A stretch of DNA of 46,067 nt from Pseudoponticoccus marisrubri (lineage in GTDB: Bacteria > Pseudomonadota > Alphaproteobacteria > Rhodobacterales > Rhodobacteraceae): assembly GCF_001482405.1 (NCBI RefSeq), contig NZ_LPXO01000022.1:1-46067 (forward strand). The letters run 5' to 3'. Shown one piece after another: positions 17,142 through 24,046 of this stretch. Both the position numbers and the translations under genes were made by a program. Under the pieces are notes generated by a model, which was not told the origin of the DNA, did no database searches, and saw nothing but the letters and a program-made list of their open reading frames with translations. Each line of letters starts with the position of its first letter. The first letter of the stretch is position 1.

Positions 17142-17171
17142 GACCCGGGGCTCCTTTCGTATGCGCTCGCG

Positions 17172-17200
17172 ACATTAGGAGAGGGCCGTCGGGCCGTCAA
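17172..17200 (-). promoter_or_regulatory. Sigma-70 type promoter of the ilv operon
   Basis: TTGACG (17200-17195) and TAATGT (17177-17172) are separated by 17 bp. The predicted start site near 17165 gives a leader RNA whose peptide ATG begins about 24 nt in. Confidence 0.75.
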
Positions 17201-17415
17201 CCGCTGCACCTGCGAAAAGCGCGCCCGCGGGATGAAAAAATTGCGCGATCCGCCCGGCCTGCGACATTTTCGGCAAGGCCTTGCCGAGCAGGCCCGGCGG
17301 ACGGGCCGAAGTTTCCGCGAGTTTTCCGCAATTCCGCCACGCCTGCGGGCGAGGCTGGGGGACAACGCGCGCGGCAATCCGTGCCCGCGCAGGACGACCG
17401 GACAGGAGGGGCGGC

Positions 17416-18798
17416 ATGGCATGCAGGGTAACGCGATTGGCGGGGCGGGTCTTTCCCGAGGACCCGCTCGAGCTGGCCCGGACCGTGCGTGACTGGTTGG
17501 CGCGCACCGCGCCGATGGCCGACCGGCTGGTCGCGACCCCGCGCGCGGTGATCGCACCCCATGCCGGATTGCCGGTCTGCGGGGCGGTAATGGCCGGGGC
17601 CTGGTCGGCGACGCGCGATGCCGCGCCTGACCGGATCGTGCTGCTGGCCGCGGCGCCCATGCCGGATTTCACCGGCATCGCCGTACCCGTGCATCACGGC
17701 GCGATCGAGATCCCGGGCAAGAAGCTGCGCATCGACCGCGACGCCTGTCGCGCGCTGATCCGGTCGGGCCGGGCGCATGGGCGCGAGGCCGCCTTCGAGG
17801 CGCAGCCCGGAATCGACGCGCATCTGCCCTTTGCCCGCTTCCTGCATCCGCGCGTGCCCGTCGTGCCGCTGGTGGTCGGGCAGGTGGCCCCGGCACGGAT
17901 CGCCGCGGTGATCGACCGGCTGGACCGCCTGCCGGGACAAACCCTGTTCGTCCTGTCCAGCGACCTCGGCCGGGCCGGGACCGCCGCCGAAGCGCGGCGG
18001 CTGCAGGCCCGGACGGCGGCGCTGATCGAGACCGGGCAGGGTGCGCGGCTAACCCCCGATGCGGCAAGCGGCGCGCTGGTGCTGGCGGGCTGGCAGGGCT
18101 CGCAAGCCGGGCAGGGGTGCCGGGCGCTGCGGCTGGGCCATGCGGTCACCCATCCCAAGGGCGGTGGACCGGTCTCGGGCCATGGCGCCTGGGCGGTCTA
18201 CCCGCCCCAGGGGGCGCTGCTGCCGGACGGGCTGTCCGAGGTGCTGCTGGACGTGGCCCGGCGGGCCGTCGGCTCGGGCCTGTCACGCGGCACCGCGCCG
18301 CACATGCGGCCGGACAGCTATGCGTTGCCGCTGCGCACGCTCATGGCCAGCGCGGTCACGCTGACCGCGGGCGGGACCTGCATCGGATCGGCCGCGACGC
18401 TGACCCCGCACCTGCCGCTCGTAGCGGATGTGGCAGGCAACGCCGCGCGCGCCGCGCTGCGGGATCCGCGCGCCACAGGCCGGGCGCCCGATCCGCAGGC
18501 GCTGGGGATCGAGATCGACCTGCTGGGCCCGGCCACGCCGCTGGAGATGCCCGACGAGGCCGCGCTGCTGGCGCGGCTGGTGCCGGGCGAGACCGGGCTG
18601 GCCCTGTCCGATGCCGGGCGTCACGCGATGCTGCTGCCCTCGGCCTGGGCGGAGTTGGACGACCCACAGCTTTTCGTGGCGGCGCTGCGCCGCAAGGCCG
18701 GCCTGCCGCCGGATCACTGGAGCGCGACGCAGCAGATCCGCCTGCTGCATGCCGAGCGGCTGGTCGCGCCGGCCGAAGCGTTGCCGGTGGCGGCGTGA
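17416..18798 (+). CDS. Memo-like / AMMECR1 fusion protein (AmmeMemoRadiSam B-A)
   Basis: A 460-residue fusion. Residues 1 to about 265 are Memo-like (AVIAPHAGLPVCGAVMAGAW, LFVLSSDLGRAG). Residues about 268-455 are AMMECR1 (RTLMASAVTLTAGGTCIGSAATLTPHLPLVADVAGNAARAALRDPR). In AmmeMemoRadiSam systems these two occur with a radical SAM protein; none is visible nearby. The Memo half keeps the first metal-ligand His (APHAG, His49), but the GPSH-type second ligand is LAAAP (about 77-81) and the later Cys region is DAASGA (about 215-220). SSD-x-x-HYG is also changed. The metal site is probably lost. The start 17416 follows AGGAGGGG. Confidence 0.85.
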   Translation: MACRVTRLAGRVFPEDPLELARTVRDWLARTAPMADRLVATPRAVIAPHAGLPVCGAVMAGAWSATRDAAPDRIVLLAAAPMPDFTGIAVPVHHGAIEIPGKKLRIDRDACRALIRSGRAHGREAAFEAQPGIDAHLPFARFLHPRVPVVPLVVGQVAPARIAAVIDRLDRLPGQTLFVLSSDLGRAGTAAEARRLQARTAALIETGQGARLTPDAASGALVLAGWQGSQAGQGCRALRLGHAVTHPKGGGPVSGHGAWAVYPPQGALLPDGLSEVLLDVARRAVGSGLSRGTAPHMRPDSYALPLRTLMASAVTLTAGGTCIGSAATLTPHLPLVADVAGNAARAALRDPRATGRAPDPQALGIEIDLLGPATPLEMPDEAALLARLVPGETGLALSDAGRHAMLLPSAWAELDDPQLFVAALRRKAGLPPDHWSATQQIRLLHAERLVAPAEALPVAA

Positions 18799-19150
18799 AC
18801 AGGACCTGTGCGCAGGTCATGAATAGCTCAAATGCGCGCGATCCCGCGCGCCCTCAGGATGGACCCACACTCTAGAAAGAATTGGATAACAGCCGTGGCA
18901 CGACGCATGCGATTTCGCGATCATTCCATTGTAACAAGCGGTTACGGCGCTCTTTTCATCAAGGACGTGAACCCTGCCGCCGCGTTGCGCCCCGGCAACA
19001 GTGTTGCGCAATCGCGCCCCGGATTGCGCGGTTTCGACGCTTTCCGCTTGGCCATCGCAAGAATGCAACAAAGCCGCTCAGAATCGTGAATTGAACCGAT
19101 CGGTTTTCTGAGCAATCCTGAGAGCGGTCATTGAAGGCGAGGAGGTCGCC
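18799..19150. other. 350-bp intergenic region, no gene seen
   Basis: Short frames occur on both strands but lack ribosome-binding sites and host codon bias. A small inverted repeat, ACCTG-N4-CAGGT, just after the Memo-AMMECR1 stop could help end its transcript. The remainder presumably holds the promoter of the small gene at 19151. Confidence 0.5.
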
Positions 19151-19360
19151 ATGCAGCGCAACATATTCCACCGCGATTTCACCCTGTGCAAGGCCGTGGC
19201 GCTGGTCGTCCTGATCGGGTTGGCCACGTTCCTGCGCGACGTGCCGGCCTCGGCGCCGGACCTGGCGGGCACTGAGGCCGAGGGCGCGCGCATCGTGCCG
19301 GCCATGGTGCTGAAATTCTGGGGGGATTGCCCCGAGGATGATACCGCGATCGCCCTGTAA
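19151..19360 (+). CDS. Small exported or membrane peptide, unknown
   Basis: A 69-residue ORF with a strong GAGGAGG seven to nine bases before its ATG. A basic start (MQRNIFHRDFTLCK) is followed by a hydrophobic stretch (AVALVVLIGLATFL), then an acidic tail with one Cys (FWGDCPEDDTAIAL). It could be a signal-anchored single-pass protein. I do not recognise it. It converges with the response-regulator gene, leaving 28 bp. Confidence 0.6.
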   Translation: MQRNIFHRDFTLCKAVALVVLIGLATFLRDVPASAPDLAGTEAEGARIVPAMVLKFWGDCPEDDTAIAL

Positions 19361-19388
19361 CAGGCTCTGACCGCGACCGGGGCGGGCG

Positions 19389-20027
19389 TCACAGGTTGGC
19401 GCCGGTCCCCTGCAGCACGCCATGTTCCAGCGCATAGCGCGTCAGCCCGGCGGTCGTGCTGATCCCCAGCTTGCGCTTGATGTTCTTGCGATGCGTCTCG
19501 ACCGTGCGGACCGAGATGTCGAGCACCAGCGCCACTTCCTTGTTCGACTTGCCCTGCGCCAGCTGCAGCAGCACCGTCTGCTCGCGGGTGGTCAGCTGCT
19601 CGCGCGTGCCGTCGCGCGGTGCCAGCGCGCCCTCGGCCCCGGTGCAGAGATAGCGTTCACCCGCCATGACGGCGTCGATGGCCTGCTTGATCTCGTCCGT
19701 GGGCACGTCCTTGAGCACGTAGCCCCGGGCGCCGTGGCTGAGTGCGGTCGAGATGTATTCGGGGCTGTCATGCATGGACAGGACGAGGATGCGGGTCGCC
19801 GGGCGGCGTTCGAGGATCATCTCGGTCGCCGACAGCCCGCCCAGCCCGGGCATGTTGAGATCCATCAAGATCACGTCGGGCGACAGCTCGTCCAGCCGGT
19901 CGATCATGGTCCGGCCATCGGACAGCGTGGCGATGACCTGCAGGTCGTCATAGCTTTCGAGGATGGCCTCGATTCCCTCGGCCACCATCGGGTGATCATC
20001 GACGACAACGACGCGGGTACGGGTCAT
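19389..20027 (-). CDS. NarL/FixJ-family response regulator
   Basis: A 212-residue two-component regulator. The receiver domain has the acidic pair VVVDDHP, the phosphoacceptor Asp in VILMDLNMPG (about residue 56), and the conserved Lys in GYVLKDV. The C-terminal LuxR-type HTH has LTTREQTVLLQLAQGKSNKEVALVLDISVRTVETHRKNIKRKL. Its ATG overlaps the kinase stop codon (ATGA), so the two are coupled. The divergent TRAP transporter operon is the obvious candidate target. Confidence 0.93.
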   Translation of the reverse strand: MTRTRVVVVDDHPMVAEGIEAILESYDDLQVIATLSDGRTMIDRLDELSPDVILMDLNMPGLGGLSATEMILERRPATRILVLSMHDSPEYISTALSHGARGYVLKDVPTDEIKQAIDAVMAGERYLCTGAEGALAPRDGTREQLTTREQTVLLQLAQGKSNKEVALVLDISVRTVETHRKNIKRKLGISTTAGLTRYALEHGVLQGTGANL

Positions 20028-21430
20028 GCCTTGGCTCTCGGTTGGGCGGGTGGCGCCTCTTCTGGGGGCAGCAGGTGCGTCAGCGGCACCTGCGCCTCGA
20101 TAACGGTGCCCGCGCGGGAGGACAAGATGCGCAGGGTGCCGCCCAGCTGGTCGATGCGCTCCTGCATGTTGCGCAGCCCGATCCCGGTCTGGTCGCGGCG
20201 CCCGGCCTCCATGCCGGTGCCGTTGTCGGTGATGCGCAGCGTGGCGCCCGAGCGGTGGCCGCGCAGGTCGATATCCACCCGCGAGGCGCCGGAATGTCGC
20301 TCGACATTGGTCAGCGCCTCCTGCGCGATGCGGTAGAGCGCGATCTTGGCGTCCTGGTCCAGACGGTTGCGGAAGACCACGGTCTCGAAATGCGTCTCGA
20401 TCCGGGTGCGGGCGCGGAAATCATCGGCCAGCGCCTTGATCGCGGGGCCGAGGCCCAGATCGTCCAGAACGCCCGGGCGCAGGTCGCGGCTGATCCGGCG
20501 CACCTCGTGGATCGCCTCGCCCAGGTTGTCGAGCCCCTTGTCCAGCGTGTCGGCGGCGCGCGCGTCGCCGCTGCGGATGCGCCTCTGGGTGATGTCCAGC
20601 GCGTATTTCACGCCGACGAGGATCTGGCTGATCCCGTCATGCAGCTCGCGCGCGACGCGGCCGCGCTCGGCCTCCTGCGCGTCGAAGACCCGCTGGGTCA
20701 GCTCCTTCAGCTTGGCATCGGCCAGCCGGCGCTCGCGGATGTTGAGGAACAGCCCCGACAGGAAGACCAGCAGCAGCGCCGACAGGGTGATGCCGCCGAT
20801 ATAGAGAAAGGTGCGCTGGACCCGCGCCTCGACCTCGGCCCGGGCCGCGGCGACGGTGTCGAGCACGTCGTCGATGAAGACCCCGGTCCCCACCGCCCAG
20901 CGCCAGGAGGGGAAGGAGGTCACGTAGGTTATCATCCGTGCCTCCTCGCCGGTGGAGGGCTTGGGCCAGAGATGCTCGACATAGCCCGCGCCCTGCCGTG
21001 CGGTGGCGATGAATTCCTGCACCACCGGCGTGCCCTCGCTGTCGGTCATGTCCCACCAGTTGGCATTGATCAGCTCGGTCTGGCGCGGCGAGACGAGGTT
21101 GGTGCCGTCGTAATCATAGACGAAGAAGAACCCGTCATCGCCATAGATCATCGCGGCGAGGATCTGCATCACCTGTTCCTTGGCCGCCGCATCATCGGGC
21201 GCCGCCGAGCCGTAGACGAAGTAGAACCCGTTGCGCGCCTGGGTGACGTAATTGCGCAGCTCGCGCTTCTTGGCCTCGATCAGCTGGGTCTCGAGGCCGC
21301 GGATCTCGCGCTCGGCCAGCGCGCGCGACTGCTCGGCCACCAGCACGGCGATCGCCGAGACGGCGAGGATCAGCGGCAGCGAGGCCAGCAGGAACAGCTT
21401 CTGCCCGTAAGAGATGCGAAGACGCGACAT
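20024..21430 (-). CDS. Sensor histidine kinase with periplasmic single Cache domain
   Basis: A 468-residue membrane kinase. A first membrane segment (about 10-30) precedes a periplasmic Cache domain (MIYGDDGFFFVYDYDGTNLVSP, YVTSFPSWRWAVGTGVFIDDV) that commonly binds small organic acids. A second membrane segment (about 205-227) leads to a HisKA_3 dimerisation domain with ERGRVARELHDGISQILVGVKYAL (phospho-accepting His) and a HATPase with ITDNGTGM and GIGLRNMQERI. It phosphorylates the regulator encoded next. Divergence from a TakP-like TRAP operon suggests that it senses the transported acid. Confidence 0.93.
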   Translation of the reverse strand: MSRLRISYGQKLFLLASLPLILAVSAIAVLVAEQSRALAEREIRGLETQLIEAKKRELRNYVTQARNGFYFVYGSAAPDDAAAKEQVMQILAAMIYGDDGFFFVYDYDGTNLVSPRQTELINANWWDMTDSEGTPVVQEFIATARQGAGYVEHLWPKPSTGEEARMITYVTSFPSWRWAVGTGVFIDDVLDTVAAARAEVEARVQRTFLYIGGITLSALLLVFLSGLFLNIRERRLADAKLKELTQRVFDAQEAERGRVARELHDGISQILVGVKYALDITQRRIRSGDARAADTLDKGLDNLGEAIHEVRRISRDLRPGVLDDLGLGPAIKALADDFRARTRIETHFETVVFRNRLDQDAKIALYRIAQEALTNVERHSGASRVDIDLRGHRSGATLRITDNGTGMEAGRRDQTGIGLRNMQERIDQLGGTLRILSSRAGTVIEAQVPLTHLLPPEEAPPAQPRAKA

Positions 21431-21472
21431 GGCCCTGTCATACAGCGAAATCCGGCGGTGGTGCAGGGGGCT

Positions 21473-21486
21473 TCAGGAATTCCTGA
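21473..21486. promoter_or_regulatory. Perfect 14-bp palindrome TCAGGAATTCCTGA
   Basis: It lies 43-56 bp upstream of the histidine kinase start in the divergent kinase/TRAP intergenic region. It is a possible operator or part of the kinase promoter. Confidence 0.5.
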
Positions 21487-21495
21487 CCCGTCAAC

Positions 21496-21514
21496 GGTCA
21501 ACGAGTCGTTGACC
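21496..21514. promoter_or_regulatory. Perfect inverted repeat GGTCAACGA-G-TCGTTGACC
   Basis: A 9-1-9 inverted repeat lies 66-84 bp upstream of the kinase start, ten bases from the neighbouring 14-bp palindrome. It is a strong candidate binding site for a dimeric regulator, for instance the adjacent LuxR-type protein. Confidence 0.55.
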
Positions 21515-21866
21515 CAACGGAAAGTCCTGCGAGGCTGTGTCAATTGCGAGTCCCCACAAAATTTGCGTCCTCGTCATTCAGCCGGAAAGCTGCATGGCGA
21601 CCGGCCATGAGAGGGCGCCCGCCGCGACCGAAACGAAATAGGCGATTCTGCGCGGTCGCGGCGATCCTTGGCGGTTGCCGCGGCCCTCGCACCCCGGTCG
21701 GCGTTTCAAACCGGCCATTTTCCCGGGCATCGTGTAACTTTTTCCGGCGGTCCTCCGTAGCAGTGGGTATTTTCTTGCGCGCGGAGTCTGAATACGGTGC
21801 GTGCACTCTAACGATCCGCGCGGGGCGGGGAGCCGCGCGCAAGATGACCTTCAGGGAGGATACCAC

Positions 21867-22970
21867 ATGGATCGCCGTAAATTTCTTCGCGCCTCGACCG
21901 TGGGCGCAGGCGCCGCTGCCGCGTCCAGCCTGGCCGCTCCGGCCTATGCGCAGGGCAAGCGCACGCTGACCATGGTCACCTCGTGGCCGCGCGGCTTTGC
22001 CGTTCTGGACGATGCCGCGTCCTATCTGGAAAAATTCGTGGCCGAGATGTCCGATGGCATGCTGACCATCGACAAAAAGGCCCCGGGCGAGCTGGTGGGC
22101 GCGCTGGAAGTGTTCGACGCCGTGTCCTCGGGCCAGGCCGACATGTATCACTCGGCCGATTACTACTTCGTCGGCCAGCATCCGGGCTATGCCTATTTCA
22201 CCGCCGTGCCCTTCGGCGGCACCGCGCAGGAAGTGACCAACTGGTACTACCATGGCGGCGGCGAAGAGCTGCATGACGAGCTGGGCATGATCTTCAACCT
22301 CAAGGGTCTGATCGCCGGCAACTCGGGCTCGCAGTCGGGCGGCTGGTTCTCGAAGGAGATCGAGAGCGCCGACGATTTCAACGGCCTGAAGTTCCGCATG
22401 CCGGGCCTCGGCGGCCAGGCCCTGGGCAAGCTGGGCGCCTCGGTGCAGAACATCCCCGGCGGCGAACTCTACCAGGCGCTGTCCTCGGGCGCGATCGACG
22501 GGCTCGAGTGGGTCGGCCCGATGGCGGACGAGCGTGCCGGCTTCCAGGAAGTGGCCAAGATCTACTATACCGCCGGCTTCCACGAGCCGGGCTCGGCGCT
22601 GGCCGCCTCGGTCAACCTCGACGTGTGGAACGACCTGACCCCGCAGCAGCAGCACATCCTGCGCTACGGCTCGATGGCGACGACCCATTACCAGCTGGCC
22701 GAGACCCTGGCCAACAACGGTGCCGCACTGGCGCGCCTGCAGTCTCAGGGCGTGCGCACGCTGCAGTTCCCCGATGATGTCTGGGATGCGTTCGGCCGCG
22801 CCTCGGCCGAGGTGCTGGACGAGTACATGGATGACGAGCTGTTCGCCAAGATCCGCAACTCGTTCGACGAGAGCCTGGCCAACTCCGCCAGCTGGATCCA
22901 GAAGTCGGACGGCTACTACGTGGCGCAGCGCGTGCGCGTGCTGGGCGGCGACGCACCGTCCAACGACTGA
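21867..22970 (+). CDS. dctP: TRAP transporter substrate-binding protein, TakP-like
   Basis: A 367-residue periplasmic solute receptor. The N-terminus MDRRKFLRAS followed by a hydrophobic AAAAASSLAAPAYAQ is a Tat-type signal, suggesting export of a folded protein. The mature part has family motifs GELVGALEVFDAVSSGQADM, FRMPGLGGQALGKLGASVQNIPGGELYQALSSGAIDGLEWVGP, where the Arg of FRMPG normally binds the substrate carboxylate. The resemblance to the 2-oxoacid receptor TakP suggests a monocarboxylate or 2-oxoacid ligand. The start at 21867 has AGGGAGGA upstream. First gene of the dctPQM operon. Confidence 0.93.
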   Translation: MDRRKFLRASTVGAGAAAASSLAAPAYAQGKRTLTMVTSWPRGFAVLDDAASYLEKFVAEMSDGMLTIDKKAPGELVGALEVFDAVSSGQADMYHSADYYFVGQHPGYAYFTAVPFGGTAQEVTNWYYHGGGEELHDELGMIFNLKGLIAGNSGSQSGGWFSKEIESADDFNGLKFRMPGLGGQALGKLGASVQNIPGGELYQALSSGAIDGLEWVGPMADERAGFQEVAKIYYTAGFHEPGSALAASVNLDVWNDLTPQQQHILRYGSMATTHYQLAETLANNGAALARLQSQGVRTLQFPDDVWDAFGRASAEVLDEYMDDELFAKIRNSFDESLANSASWIQKSDGYYVAQRVRVLGGDAPSND

Positions 22971-22982
22971 TCGCAACACACA

Positions 22983-23018
22983 GGCCGGGATCCCGAGGCG
23001 GGGTCCCGGCCGCCTTTT
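22983..23018 (+). terminator. Intrinsic hairpin between dctP and dctQ
   Basis: GGCCGGGATCCC (22983-22994) pairs with GGGGTCCCGGCC (23000-23011) around a 5-nt loop, with one G-T pair, and is followed by GCCTTTT. Lying inside the operon, it probably causes partial termination or stabilises the dctP mRNA so that the binding protein outnumbers the membrane subunits. Confidence 0.75.
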
Positions 23019-23091
23019 CTGAACAACGTGCCGGAACGACGGGGACCGGGCCGGGCTGATGCCGGCGCCGGTTTTCGGGTGAGGGGGGGAC

Positions 23092-24030
23092 ATGGAAGAG
23101 ACGGAAGTGGTCGGCTTCGGGCAGGCCATCGGCGCCCTGGGCGACGGGATCGTCTGGGTGCTGACGAACATCGTCATGGCGTTCTACAATTTCGGATACG
23201 CGATCACCCATCCTGCCAGTTGGCTGAACTGGGGCGAGAACATCTCGATCATGCGCTTCGTGTATTACGGCGCCTCGGTCGAGTTCTTCTTCGTGGTGAT
23301 GGTCTTCTTCTCGCTGATCTTCGCCATCGGCGTGTGGAAACGCGCCTTTCTGTGGAACGTGGTGATCGGGCTGGAATTCTTCGGCAACTGGGTCGGGCGC
23401 TTCTTTGCCTGGGCCGGTCTGCTGATGGTGCTGCAGCAGGTCATCATCGTCTTCATGCAGCGGATCTTCACCCGGCCGGACATCGTGTTCGGCTTCGGCA
23501 TCCCGCTGCAATTCGACATCTCGTGGTATGCCGAGGAGCTCAAGCTCTACAACGCGATGGTCGTGTCGCTCTGCCTCGCCTACACCTTCGTGCAGGGCGG
23601 TCACGTGCGCGTCGACCTGATCTACTCGGCGGTCAGCCACCGCAAGAAGCGCATCATCGACATGTTCGGCTCGCTGTTCTTCATGATGCCCATGGCGGTG
23701 CTGATCTGGATGTATTCGTGGTTCTTCCTGTGGCGCTCGCTGATCGTGCCGCCGGTCTCGCCCTCGGATCCGCTGAGCCGGCTCGAACTGAAGGCGCGCG
23801 CGCTGCGCTGGAATGTCGAGACGATCGGCTTCTCGCCCAACGGCTTCACCGCCTACTTCCTGTTCAAGGTCCTGATGGTGGCGCTGGTGGCGATGATCTT
23901 CATCCAGGCCTGGGCGTTCTTCTACCGCTCGTGGCTGGAATATGTCGAAGGCGAAGAGGCCGACGGCAAGCATCTCGACAAGGATGTGCTCGAGAAGGGC
24001 GAAGAGCCCTACGACCACGCGGAATTCTGA
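23092..24030 (+). CDS. dctQ: TRAP transporter small permease subunit
   Basis: A 312-residue membrane protein with several hydrophobic helices (for example FVYYGASVEFFFVVMVFFSLIFAIGVW and WVGRFFAWAGLLMVLQQVIIVFMQ). It contains the DctQ signature region LCLAYTFVQGGHVRVDLIYSAVSHRKKRIIDMFGSLFFMMPM. It is longer than a standard DctQ (about 170-200 residues) because of an extended N-terminal half, as in the TakQ-like subgroup. It pairs with DctM in Na+-driven uptake. It lies 16 bp upstream of dctM. Confidence 0.9.
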   Translation: MEETEVVGFGQAIGALGDGIVWVLTNIVMAFYNFGYAITHPASWLNWGENISIMRFVYYGASVEFFFVVMVFFSLIFAIGVWKRAFLWNVVIGLEFFGNWVGRFFAWAGLLMVLQQVIIVFMQRIFTRPDIVFGFGIPLQFDISWYAEELKLYNAMVVSLCLAYTFVQGGHVRVDLIYSAVSHRKKRIIDMFGSLFFMMPMAVLIWMYSWFFLWRSLIVPPVSPSDPLSRLELKARALRWNVETIGFSPNGFTAYFLFKVLMVALVAMIFIQAWAFFYRSWLEYVEGEEADGKHLDKDVLEKGEEPYDHAEF

Positions 24031-24046
24031 CAAAGGGGCAGGGCGC

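Noticed and set aside
18832-19094. Small plus-strand ORFs between the Memo-AMMECR1 gene and 19151
   Set aside because: They lack ribosome-binding sites, overlap each other in different frames and do not show host codon bias.
20042-21610. 522-codon plus-strand frame over the histidine kinase
   Set aside because: The minus-strand kinase has all expected motifs; the plus frame has none and low-complexity composition.
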